Positions 1 to 5,618 are shown, numbered from the stretch's first letter. The stretch: 5,618 nt of DNA from Bacteriovoracaceae bacterium (GCA_023250795.1 JAHFAB010000148.1:1-5618), one strand, 5' to 3'. Notes: generated by a model from the sequence alone, not told the origin. Translations and numbers: made by a program.

Positions 1-246
1 CTAGATTTTTACAATGCCTCTTCTACAGGAGCTCCGGTTTCTTATATTCTTTTAGGAGGAGGAAGCGCAAAAATTCCGAGTTTATCAAAAATAGTTGAAG
101 AAATGGTGGGGCTTCCTACACAGCTGGTAAACTCCTTTAACTCTGTATCTTACGATCCTAGTGTGTTTACGTCTGACTATCTAGCTGCAATATCTCCCAT
201 AGCAGCGATTCCAATCGGTTTGGCTTTGAGGGCAGGTGCAAAGTGA
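1..246 (+). CDS. pilM: PilM, type IV pilus actin-like protein (3' end only)
   Basis: Only the last 81 codons and the TGA stop (244-246) are present; the start lies before the window. The reading frame is open from base 1. The peptide has the features of the C-terminal part of PilM: an L-D-F-Y segment, the glycine-rich L-G-G-G-S turn of an actin-like ATPase fold at about 55-66, then a P-I-A-A-I-P-I-G-L-A-L-R ending typical of the family. PilM is a cytoplasmic FtsA-like protein that binds ATP and the N-terminal tail of PilN, linking the cytoplasmic motor side to the inner-membrane alignment complex. The usual N-P-F near the end reads N-S-F here, a minor change. The stop codon overlaps the GTG start of pilN (G-TGA), so the two genes are probably translationally coupled. 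Identity rests on these C-terminal motifs plus the pilNOPQ genes that follow. Confidence 0.9.
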   Translation, partial: LDFYNASSTGAPVSYILLGGGSAKIPSLSKIVEEMVGLPTQLVNSFNSVSYDPSVFTSDYLAAISPIAAIPIGLALRAGAK

Positions 247-875
247 TTAAAATTAATTTAGCTGCACACAAACAGTCCTCTGTTTCAACAGAACAACGAT
301 CTCCAAAGATAAGCCTAAATTCAATAGGAAAAACTAGCTTTATCATTGTGGAGGAGCTGAAAACACTTCCTTGGATAAGTATTATATGCTCTATCATATT
401 TATTTATCTCGCTCAGAGTTCTTTGGAAAAATACAAAGAAGTTGAATTGAGTCGTTTAGATGTTGTATTGATCAAACACACTCAAGAAGGTCTCAGGTTA
501 CAAAAAGAACTCGACAAGACAAAGAGCTATGATGAAATCAAAAAAAACCTTGAGGCAGATGAGTTTGCGATTAAGAAAAAACTTGAGACAATGAACAAAC
601 TCATTAGCGATAGAACCACTCCCCCAAAACTATTACTTGCCTTGTCCAAATCTATTCCAGAAGAAGTGTGGTTGACTGAGTTGAGTATTCAAGAAACAGA
701 AGTGGTTTTTAAAGGATCATCTCTTGGCTTTAATCAAATTTCTGATTTTATGAAAAGCTTGAATGAAAGCATCTATTTTAAGGATTTGAACTTGCGCTCA
801 ACTCAACAAAATAAACTTGATTCAGACTCTGAAATAGCAACTTTTGAAATTGCTACACAGAGAAAGTCAGAATGA
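243..875 (+). CDS. pilN: PilN, type IV pilus inner-membrane alignment protein
   Basis: 210 residues, GTG start overlapping the pilM stop by 4 bp, with a purine-rich ribosome site (GAGGG, 228-232) about 10 bases upstream. The order is: a cytoplasmic tail (about 1-42) opening M-I-K-I-N-L, one membrane helix (about 43-58, WISIICSIIFIYLA), a charged coiled-coil stretch (about 62-123), and a ferredoxin-like PilN domain (about 126-205) containing the typical I-P-E-E-V-W-L-T-E-L and F-E-I segments. PilN pairs with PilO in the inner membrane and periplasm, and its tail docks into PilM. The I-N-L supports the start, but the next residues are A-A-H rather than the usual L-P-W/H, and the tail is roughly 20 residues longer than I recall for Pseudomonas PilN. 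The 12-base gap to pilO fits one operon. Confidence 0.92.
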   Translation: MIKINLAAHKQSSVSTEQRSPKISLNSIGKTSFIIVEELKTLPWISIICSIIFIYLAQSSLEKYKEVELSRLDVVLIKHTQEGLRLQKELDKTKSYDEIKKNLEADEFAIKKKLETMNKLISDRTTPPKLLLALSKSIPEEVWLTELSIQETEVVFKGSSLGFNQISDFMKSLNESIYFKDLNLRSTQQNKLDSDSEIATFEIATQRKSE

Positions 876-880
876 GGAGG
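875..880 (+). promoter_or_regulatory. Strong Shine-Dalgarno site for pilO
   Basis: AGGAGG begins at the last base of the pilN stop codon and ends 7 bases before the GTG at 888. It is the best match to the anti-Shine-Dalgarno sequence in front of any gene in the window and fixes the pilO start, since the nearby ATG at 892 is out of frame. Confidence 0.85.
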
Positions 881-887
881 AAAATTT

Positions 888-1541
888 GTGGATGTTGAAT
901 CATTAAAAAATTTGATCAATAGAATCCCGTTTATCCCCTTATTTATTGGGATTATTGCTTATTTATGTTTCGACGCCTATGTATTTACCTATGGGAAAAT
1001 ATTAAGTTATGAGCCTGGTTCAGATTATATTTCTAAGCAAAAACAGATTGAAGCAAAAAAACTAGAGAATATTCATATCAAAGAAAAAATTGAAAAGGCT
1101 GTAGAATTTTGGAAAACTCTTGAATCCAAGAAAAAAGAATTACAAAATCTTGCTAAAGATTTAGATGGAATGAAAGCTACTCTTTCAGAGCATTTGGATG
1201 TTCCTGAGTTTATGAAGTTAATTTTGACAGAAGCCAAAAAAGTAGGCCTAACAGTTTTGGGGCTTAAACCTATTAGCCAAAATAAAAAAGAGTATTATAC
1301 TGAAAATTCATTTGAACTCGGATTTCGTGGGGCGTATGTCCAGCTCCTTGTCTTTTTAGACCGACTTTCTGAGTCCCAAAGAGTGATTCGAGTGGATAAT
1401 TTTTTAATAAAGCCCAAAGGAAATCCTCAAGCTAGATTTGTAGAGCTTGAGGGCACTATTCAGGTAAAGGGATATTATTATTTAGGATCTAAACTGGATG
1501 AAGTGAAAAAGCCTCCGTTGAAGTCTGGTGGTGAAATATGA
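888..1541 (+). CDS. pilO: PilO, type IV pilus inner-membrane alignment protein
   Basis: 217 residues from a GTG start set by the AGGAGG at 875-880. It has a short cytoplasmic N-terminus, one membrane helix at about 14-33 (I-P-F-I-P-L-F-I-G-I-I-A-Y-L), a lysine- and glutamate-rich coiled coil at about 45-103, then a PilO ferredoxin-like domain at about 104-198. That domain contains the F-R-G-A-Y-V-Q-L-L-V-F-L-D-R-L segment characteristic of PilO and an R-V-I-R-V-D-N-F strand. The short tail (about 203-217) is lysine/proline-rich with a K-P-P-L. PilO forms a heterodimer with PilN and binds PilP in the periplasm, aligning the inner-membrane machine with PilQ. Length and architecture are normal for the family. 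The TGA overlaps the pilP ATG by 4 bp. Confidence 0.93.
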   Translation: MDVESLKNLINRIPFIPLFIGIIAYLCFDAYVFTYGKILSYEPGSDYISKQKQIEAKKLENIHIKEKIEKAVEFWKTLESKKKELQNLAKDLDGMKATLSEHLDVPEFMKLILTEAKKVGLTVLGLKPISQNKKEYYTENSFELGFRGAYVQLLVFLDRLSESQRVIRVDNFLIKPKGNPQARFVELEGTIQVKGYYYLGSKLDEVKKPPLKSGGEI

Positions 1542-1957
1542 AAATTTTTATCCTTTTATTATTAATTCAAGCACATGCAGCGGGAACATTGACAGGAGAG
1601 TTTGTTAAGGCAAGAGATCCGTTTAGAGCACCACAGATCAAAAAAGTTCTCCAAGGAGTAAAAGCGGAACTCGAACAGTTTTCAGTGGATGCTTTTAAAA
1701 TGACCGGGGTTGTTACAGGCCCTGATCATATGCGTGGTATGGTGATGAGTCCAGATGGAAAAACTTATTTTGTATCTGAGAGAATGAAAATTGGAAATCG
1801 AAGTGGCGAAATAAAGAGAATTACAACAGAATCCATAGTGGTAAGGGAGAAAATCGTCAATATTTTGGGAGAAAATGAATATTTTGATACGGAAATAAAA
1901 TTGAATGCGGATGCTCTGTTGCAGACACCTAAACAGCCAGGAGTTCCAGGTCAATAA
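1538..1957 (+). CDS. pilP: PilP, periplasmic linker of the type IV pilus, apparently not a lipoprotein
   Basis: 139 residues, ATG overlapping the pilO stop. An in-frame TGA at 1532-1534 excludes an upstream extension. The N-terminus is a very short signal peptide: M-K, a hydrophobic run I-F-I-L-L-L-L-I, then Q-A-H-A|A, a good signal peptidase I site after residue 14. The mature part has the family's D-P-F-R motif (27-30) and a small beta domain at about 52-112 with the pattern P-D-G-K-T-Y-F-V and a following I-G-N-R-S-G-E-I turn. PilP bridges the PilN/PilO dimer and the N0 domain of PilQ. Unlike the known Pseudomonas and Neisseria PilP lipoproteins it has no lipobox and no cysteine at all, so it is inferred to be soluble in the periplasm or held only by its partners. 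Similarity is modest outside the beta domain, but position and motifs agree. Confidence 0.87.
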   Translation: MKIFILLLLIQAHAAGTLTGEFVKARDPFRAPQIKKVLQGVKAELEQFSVDAFKMTGVVTGPDHMRGMVMSPDGKTYFVSERMKIGNRSGEIKRITTESIVVREKIVNILGENEYFDTEIKLNADALLQTPKQPGVPGQ

Positions 1958-1959
1958 GT

Positions 1960-1966
1960 GGGGGAG
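1960..1966 (+). promoter_or_regulatory. Purine-rich ribosome site before pilQ
   Basis: GGGGGAG lies 3 bases before the ATG at 1970, a short but usable spacing. It would fall inside the coding sequence if translation began at the GTG at 1958 that abuts the pilP stop. This favours the ATG, although an AGG at 1948-1950 could serve the GTG. Confidence 0.5.
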
Positions 1967-1969
1967 AAT

Positions 1970-3802
1970 ATGTTGTATAAAATTTTTACTCTATGGTTTT
2001 TTGTTGTTTTTGGATTTTATCATGCCAGTTATGCTGGCATAAAAATTACCAAAATTGAATTTTTAGGATCTATAGACCCTCATGAAATTTTGATTCAGGC
2101 TGATGGTCCCATCAGTTTTGATAAACAAGAAAATGAAAAAGACAAACAAATAGTTCTTGAAATTAAGAATGCTAAACTTGCGAATAAAAATGTAGCAATG
2201 AAGCTTGATACTTCCTCATTTGATAGTAAAGTGAGTTTGATTAGTCCTTATCAAGTCAGTGGTCAAGATACGGTTAGAGTCATTGTTCAGCTTCGAGAAA
2301 TGGTTAAAACAGAGGCAAACACAGAGGGGAACTTACTAAAACTCAAAGTCAATGGTGGTGCCGTAGCGGCTGCAATAGACTCTCCACCAGCAATCGTTCC
2401 TCCTGAAACTAAACCCGAAACCAAACCTGAGATAAAAGTAGAATCAAAAGCTGATGTCAAGCCAGAAAGTAAACCAGACCGTCTTACTGAGTTCATGGAA
2501 AATCGTGAGACCAAAAGATTTGTAGGAAGATCGATTACTTTGCGAGTGCGTGATGCTGATGTTCTGGATGTTTTTCGGCTCATTAGTGAAGCAAGTGGTT
2601 TTAATATTATTTTGGGTGACGATGTAAAAGGAAAAATCACCCTTTCTTTGGTTGATGTTCCATGGGATTTGGCACTGGATACTGTTTTGCATACTTTAAG
2701 ATTGGGTGCCGAGAGAAATAATAATATATTAAGAGTTGTCACTTTGCTAAATTTAGCAACTGAAAAACAAGAACAACTGAGGGCGAAAAAAGCCACAGAA
2801 GCCACAGCTCCTTTAGTGACCCGAGTATTTCCAGTGAGTTATGCGAGCTTAAAAGATCTACAAGATCTATTGAGTAAGTTTGGGACGACCGGAGGAGATG
2901 GAGCGACCTCTTCGATCGTCCAAGTCGATAATCGTACTAACAGTATTATCGTGAGGGATATTGCAGATAATGTAGATAAAATTAAAAAACTGATAGAAAT
3001 TCTCGATACGCAGACTCCTCAAGTGATGATTGAAGCTAAAATTGTGGAAGCAACAGAAGGGTTTTCTAAAGAAATAGGGGGTAAACTTGGATTAGGGACT
3101 AAATCCAAAGACACACAGTTTTTTGCAAGTATCTTGCAAGCCAATCCAATAGACGCTCTATTTGGAGCGCCCGGAGTTTTTTCAGATGGTTCGGATTTAT
3201 CAGGTAAAGTGGCTGAAGATTCCGCCACTTTTGGATTTTCTCCAAAACTGACTTCGATTCTTCCCGGTGTAGATAAGCTCAATGCTCTTCTCACTTTAGG
3301 CGAAAAAGAAAATGAGATCAATGTGGTTGCTTCTCCAAAGACGGTTGTTCTCAATAAAGAAAAGGGTTCGATTGTACAGGGTACTCCTGTTTTAGTTCCG
3401 GGTTCGACCGTAGTTCCTGGTGTTGGAACCGTGTCCACCACTTCTGTTCAACAGGCAAAGCTCAAGCTCGACGTGAAACCTACGGTGACCAATGATGGTA
3501 ATATTTTACTTGAGCTGGAAATTTCTAGGGATATTCCCTTTGCTTTAGATAGTAAAAATTTTGGTATTGCTGAAAGAAATCTCAAATCGACCGTTGTCGT
3601 AGAGAGCGGTTCGACTCTTGTGATCGGTGGGATCTATACTTTGGACACTAAGCACAAATCCAGTGGTTTCCCTTTCCTGAGAAAAATCCCAATCATTGGC
3701 TGGTTCTTTGGGAGCGAATCCGACGATACTGTTCGTACTGAGCTGTTTATCTTCATCACTCCCCGAATTATTAATGAGAGAGAGGCGGGGCTTAGTGGCT
3801 AA
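1970..3802 (+). CDS. pilQ: PilQ, type IV pilus outer-membrane secretin
   Basis: 610 residues from ATG 1970. A GTG at 1958 would add M-G-E-N, but the acidic addition spoils the signal-peptide n-region. In order: signal peptide 1-22 (cleavage after A-S-Y-A); one AMIN-type peptidoglycan-binding domain at about 23-128; a proline/lysine linker with six tetrapeptide units at 145-168; an STN/N0 domain at about 186-256 (L-R-V-R-D-A-D-V-L-D-V-F-R); a secretin N1 domain at about 284-346 (V-F-P-V-S-Y-A); then the secretin barrel with P-Q-V-M-I-E-A-K-I-V-E-A at 350-361, V-A-S-P-K at 453-457, and the end G-G-I-Y ... F-P-F-L-R-K-I-P-I-I-G-W-F-F-G ... F-I-F-I-T-P-R-I-I. It forms the multimeric pore through which the pilus passes. 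It has one visible AMIN domain, fewer than the two or three known in Pseudomonas or Myxococcus PilQ. There is no long C-terminal S-domain, as is usual for PilQ. Confidence 0.96.
   Translation: MLYKIFTLWFFVVFGFYHASYAGIKITKIEFLGSIDPHEILIQADGPISFDKQENEKDKQIVLEIKNAKLANKNVAMKLDTSSFDSKVSLISPYQVSGQDTVRVIVQLREMVKTEANTEGNLLKLKVNGGAVAAAIDSPPAIVPPETKPETKPEIKVESKADVKPESKPDRLTEFMENRETKRFVGRSITLRVRDADVLDVFRLISEASGFNIILGDDVKGKITLSLVDVPWDLALDTVLHTLRLGAERNNNILRVVTLLNLATEKQEQLRAKKATEATAPLVTRVFPVSYASLKDLQDLLSKFGTTGGDGATSSIVQVDNRTNSIIVRDIADNVDKIKKLIEILDTQTPQVMIEAKIVEATEGFSKEIGGKLGLGTKSKDTQFFASILQANPIDALFGAPGVFSDGSDLSGKVAEDSATFGFSPKLTSILPGVDKLNALLTLGEKENEINVVASPKTVVLNKEKGSIVQGTPVLVPGSTVVPGVGTVSTTSVQQAKLKLDVKPTVTNDGNILLELEISRDIPFALDSKNFGIAERNLKSTVVVESGSTLVIGGIYTLDTKHKSSGFPFLRKIPIIGWFFGSESDDTVRTELFIFITPRIINEREAGLSG
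2402..2473 (+). repeat. Six-unit 12-base repeat encoding a P-E-x-K linker in PilQ
   Basis: Six consecutive tetrapeptide units read PETK, PETK, PEIK, VESK, ADVK, PESK, followed by a proline. The first two DNA units (cctgaaactaaa, cccgaaaccaaa) are close copies. The others have diverged at the base level while keeping the proline/acid/lysine pattern. The repeat sits between the AMIN and STN domains and is presumably a stiff, charged periplasmic spacer. Confidence 0.8.
3776..3790 (+). promoter_or_regulatory. Purine tract acting as ribosome site for the TPR gene
   Basis: The last codons of pilQ contain GAGAGAGAGG followed by CGGGG, nearly all purine. The AGAGG (3781-3785) ends 9 bases before the GTG at 3795. 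The alternative in-frame ATG at 3774 has no comparable sequence upstream, which favours 3795 as the start. Confidence 0.5.
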
Positions 3803-4418
3803 ACAAGTTAAACAATTGCCTTACTCCCCCCTGCTGTATCAGTATTTGAAAAAATACCAACAAGATCCAACTTCGAGAGTTTTTGCTCCTCTGGCAGAGG
3901 CTTATAGAAAAACAGGTTTGATTGACGAAGCTATAGAAATTGCGCGAGAAGGACTTTTAGTTCACCCGCAGTTTGTCGGTGGACGTGTTGCTCTATCCAG
4001 GGCACTTTTTGATAAAAAACTTTATGCTGAAGTGATTCAAGAACTTTCATCTATTATACGTGATGTGCCTGACAATATTGTTGCACAAAAATTATTGGCT
4101 GAGTCATTTCTCATTTTGGGACGTCTAGCTGAATCACTAGGAGCTTACAAGGCACTCTTGTTTTTTAATCCAAATGATCCAGAAATATCGAAAATAGTGA
4201 AAGAATTAGAAACGCAAGCGTACGAGAACGGAACTTTGGTTTTGCAATCAGCTTCCGAAGATGAATGGGTCGACCAGTTTGAACTCCAATCTACAAAAAA
4301 AGCACTCAACGGTGCTCCGTTAGAAAAACGAGGTCAGAGGATCCGTCAAATTGAGCTCTTGCAAAATCTTTTACAAAACGTAGAAAGATATCGACAAAAA
4401 GTAAGCTCACTTGCATAA
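3795..4418 (+). CDS. Cytoplasmic TPR protein linked to pilQ, function unknown
   Basis: 207 residues from GTG 3795, overlapping the end of pilQ by 8 bp. An ATG at 3774 would add seven mostly basic residues and has no ribosome site. No signal peptide or membrane helix is visible, so it is expected in the cytoplasm. Three tetratricopeptide repeats follow one another at about 27-60 (A-P-L-A-E-A-Y-R-K-T-G), 61-93 (A-L-S-R-A-L-F-D) and 94-128 (L-L-A-E-S-F-L-I-L-G-R), each ending in a P-x-(F/D) turn. An acidic linker with D-E-W-V-D (155-160) leads to a C-terminal helix (about 179-202, R-Q-I-E-L-L-Q-N-L-L-Q-N-V) that could be a helical partner-binding end. The design resembles TPR proteins I associate with deltaproteobacterial genomes; I do not recognise a named gene. 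Its overlap with pilQ suggests a pilus-related scaffold role, but this is inference. Confidence 0.85.
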   Translation: MAKQVKQLPYSPLLYQYLKKYQQDPTSRVFAPLAEAYRKTGLIDEAIEIAREGLLVHPQFVGGRVALSRALFDKKLYAEVIQELSSIIRDVPDNIVAQKLLAESFLILGRLAESLGAYKALLFFNPNDPEISKIVKELETQAYENGTLVLQSASEDEWVDQFELQSTKKALNGAPLEKRGQRIRQIELLQNLLQNVERYRQKVSSLA

Positions 4419-4447
4419 GCTGACCCAGCCGTGGTACGACTTCAGAC
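4419..4447 (+). other. Short spacer between the TPR gene and efp
   Basis: This 29-base gap is the longest non-coding stretch in the window. It is about 62% G+C (18 of 29), richer than the surrounding genes. It contains no purine-rich ribosome site, no T-run, and only 3-4 bp inverted matches (CTGA/TCAG). It is too short to hold a full promoter, so efp is either read through from upstream or started from a promoter inside the TPR gene. Confidence 0.6.
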
Positions 4448-5011
4448 ATGTACGCAACAAACCAATTTCGTAAAGGATTGAAAGTCGAGATCGAAGGCGT
4501 TCCCTTTGAGATCGTGGATTATCAACATGTAAGTCCTGGAAAAGGCAGGGCTTTTACAAGAACAAAACTCAAAAACATGCTGAACCAAAATGTCATTGAG
4601 AGGACGATTACTTCAGGGGATAAGTTGGATCGAGCCAACACTCAGCAAATAGAAATGCAATACCTCTATCGGGATGCCGAGGGTTATCATTTTATGAACC
4701 AAGCCAATTATGAGCAGATCGTTCTCAATGAAGTGCAATTGGGACTTGGGAAGGATTTTTTGCAAGAACATTTGGTGATCAAAGTGATGTATTTCAATGA
4801 ACGTCCCATCGGCGTTGAGCTTCCAACCTTTGTAGAATTGAAAATTGTAGAGACCGATCCCGCGTTTCGTGGAGATACAGTCACTGGGGGGTCAAAACCT
4901 GCAAAATTAGAAACCGGCGCAACGGTTGGAGTTCCTTTTCACCTCAAAGAAGGGGATCTGATTCGAGTGGATACACGAGATTGTTCTTACGTAGAAAAGG
5001 TAAACAAGTAG
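4448..5011 (+). CDS. efp: Elongation factor P
   Basis: 187 residues, ATG start; an in-frame TGA at 4421-4423 limits any upstream extension and no Shine-Dalgarno site precedes the ATG. The protein aligns by eye along its whole length with E. coli EF-P: an N-terminal KOW-like domain (about 1-62), a central OB fold (about 65-127) and a C-terminal OB fold (about 129-185). The C-terminal EF-P signature is intact at 150-169 (K-P-A-K ... V-P-F-H-L-K-E-G). The tip loop is V-S-P-G-K-G-R-A-F with Lys32 where E. coli has the beta-lysylated Lys34, so it is the lysine class and not the rhamnosylated arginine class. EF-P binds between the P and E sites of the ribosome and relieves stalling at consecutive prolines. 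No modification gene (epmA/epmB) is visible here. It sits directly before accB. Confidence 0.97.
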   Translation: MYATNQFRKGLKVEIEGVPFEIVDYQHVSPGKGRAFTRTKLKNMLNQNVIERTITSGDKLDRANTQQIEMQYLYRDAEGYHFMNQANYEQIVLNEVQLGLGKDFLQEHLVIKVMYFNERPIGVELPTFVELKIVETDPAFRGDTVTGGSKPAKLETGATVGVPFHLKEGDLIRVDTRDCSYVEKVNK

Positions 5012-5012
5012 C

Positions 5013-5477
5013 GTGGCAAAACCTCCGGCTCATCAAGACAGTTTAGAACTAATTGAGAAACTTTGTGATATTAGTACACGTCATCAAGTGGCTGAGATTG
5101 AGTGGGAAAAGTCAGGTCAAAAAATCCACATCAAAATGGCGTTTGGTATTTCACAGGCCAGTGTAAATCTGGTCCCGCAGCAACCCGTTGCTACCGTGCA
5201 GTCCAATGCCCCTGAGCCCGTACAAACGGATGCGAGAATTAAACAGGTTTTATCTCCTTTTGTAGGCACTTTTTATCGCTCACCTTCTCCTGAAGCAGAT
5301 GCCTATGTCCGTGAGGGGCAAATGGTAAAACGAGGAGATACTCTTTGTATTGTGGAAGCCATGAAACTGATGAATGAAATTGAATCTGAATTTTCCGGAA
5401 AAATCGTTTCATTATTGGTCGAAAACGGGCAGCCGGTCGAATTCGGTGAGCCTCTCTTTGTGATTGAAACCGCATAA
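5013..5477 (+). CDS. accB: Biotin carboxyl carrier protein of acetyl-CoA carboxylase
   Basis: 154 residues, a usual BCCP length, from a GTG one base after the efp stop. AAAAGG at 4995-5000 is a weak, distant ribosome site. The N-terminal helical and strand segment (about 10-43) resembles the E. coli BCCP start, followed by a Gln/Pro/Ala-rich flexible linker (about 52-73) and a biotinyl domain (about 77-154). The domain has [13 protein letters not shown], the 'thumb' region typical of BCCP, and the biotinylation motif E-A-M-K-L-M with Lys118 as the attachment site. The end [14 protein letters not shown] is characteristic. The biotin is carboxylated by AccC and passes its CO2 to acetyl-CoA at AccAD, the first committed step of fatty-acid synthesis. 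The spacing to accC is six bases, so the two are almost certainly one transcript. Confidence 0.97.
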   Translation: MAKPPAHQDSLELIEKLCDISTRHQVAEIEWEKSGQKIHIKMAFGISQASVNLVPQQPVATVQSNAPEPVQTDARIKQVLSPFVGTFYRSPSPEADAYVREGQMVKRGDTLCIVEAMKLMNEIESEFSGKIVSLLVENGQPVEFGEPLFVIETA

Positions 5478-5483
5478 TCTCAT

Positions 5484-5618
5484 ATGACCCCATTGTTCAA
5501 AAAAGTATTAATTGCTAACCGTGGGGAGATTGCTCTGAGAGTGATTCGGGCCTGTCGGGAGCTTGGAATTTCTACAGTTGCAGTTTACTCGACCGCGGAT
5601 GAAAATTCATTGCATGTC
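5484..5618 (+). CDS. accC: Biotin carboxylase of acetyl-CoA carboxylase (5' end only)
   Basis: The first 45 codons are present and the gene runs off the right edge; family members are about 450 residues. The ATG at 5484 follows the accB stop by six bases. The N-terminus [20 protein letters not shown] is the classic start of the biotin carboxylase pre-ATP-grasp domain, followed by V-A-V-Y-S-T-A-D and S-L-H-V. The enzyme uses ATP and bicarbonate to carboxylate the biotin on AccB. No ribosome site is evident, so translation probably depends on coupling to accB. The N-terminus alone cannot separate AccC from the biotin carboxylase part of pyruvate or propionyl-CoA carboxylase; the adjacent accB decides for AccC. 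Confidence 0.95.
   Translation, partial: MTPLFKKVLIANRGEIALRVIRACRELGISTVAVYSTADENSLHV

Noticed and set aside
53..64. Very strong Shine-Dalgarno-like sequence (AGGAGGAGGAAG) within pilM.
   Set aside because: It encodes the conserved glycine turn of PilM, and no start codon lies at a suitable distance behind it.
1682..1954. Minus-strand open frame opposite pilP.
   Set aside because: It mirrors the pilP frame and lacks a ribosome site or family features. Similar shadows at 167-397 and 5239-5493 were dismissed for the same reason.
2287..2805. Long open frame (172 codons) on the minus strand inside pilQ.
   Set aside because: It lies wholly opposite the conserved pilQ coding sequence, has serine-rich low-information content, no recognisable domain, and is the expected mirror of the codon use in pilQ. 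The same applies to the minus-strand frames at 2444-2692 and 3019-3441.
2853..2870. Close pair of AGATCT palindromes in pilQ.
   Set aside because: They result from repeated Asp-Leu codons in a K-D-L-Q-D-L segment, with no sign of a separate function.
3206..3231. Perfect 8-bp inverted repeat (AAAGTGGC ... GCCACTTT) with a 10-base loop, followed by one more T.
   Set aside because: It lies within the pilQ secretin coding region and lacks a real U-tract. About one such match is expected by chance in a window of this size, so it is not called a terminator.
3696..3794. Upstream extension of the TPR gene frame into pilQ (ATG at 3696).
   Set aside because: It would overlap over 100 bases of conserved pilQ sequence, and the added residues show no TPR or signal-peptide character consistent with the family. 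The GTG at 3795 has the ribosome site.
4351..4377. Possible promoter for efp (TTGAGC ... TACAAA) near the end of the TPR gene.
   Set aside because: The spacing is about 15 bases and both boxes match poorly; in AT-rich coding sequence this is expected by chance.

Overview
The window carries nine same-strand genes packed end to end. They are the tail of a type IV pilus (T4P) assembly operon, one TPR gene, and the start of a housekeeping block for translation and fatty-acid synthesis. The order is pilM (3' end only) - pilN - pilO - pilP - pilQ - TPR gene - efp - accB - accC (5' end only). There are no RNA genes, mobile elements, CRISPR arrays or convincing intrinsic terminators. No non-coding stretch exceeds about 30 bases.

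Organism: the pilMNOPQ block is Gram-negative. The AT-rich composition, frequent GTG starts, and a small cytoplasmic TPR gene next to pilQ followed by efp-accB-accC suggest the former Deltaproteobacteria, most likely a low-GC Bdellovibrionota-like predator or relative. This is an inference from gene order and protein character, not from a search. In many Gammaproteobacteria pilQ is instead followed by aroK/aroB.

Layout: positions 1-3802 encode the alignment subcomplex and the outer-membrane secretin. PilM (cytoplasmic, actin-like) binds the N-terminal tail of PilN. PilN and PilO form an inner-membrane coiled-coil heterodimer. PilP links this dimer to the periplasmic domains of PilQ, the pore for the pilus. 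Genes are coupled by 4-bp overlaps (pilM/pilN, pilO/pilP) or 12-base gaps (pilN-pilO and, with the preferred start, pilP-pilQ). Positions 3795-4418 encode a three-TPR cytoplasmic protein overlapping pilQ by 8 bp. Positions 4448-5618 encode elongation factor P and the biotin carboxyl carrier and biotin carboxylase subunits of acetyl-CoA carboxylase.

No wholly new system is apparent; this is a recognisable core locus. The items worth a second look are details: a PilP with an ordinary signal peptide and no lipidation cysteine; a PilN whose PilM-binding motif departs from INLLP; a six-unit tetrapeptide linker and a duplicated V-P-G gate segment in PilQ; the conserved-looking TPR gene; and the unbroken run from pilus genes into efp-acc.
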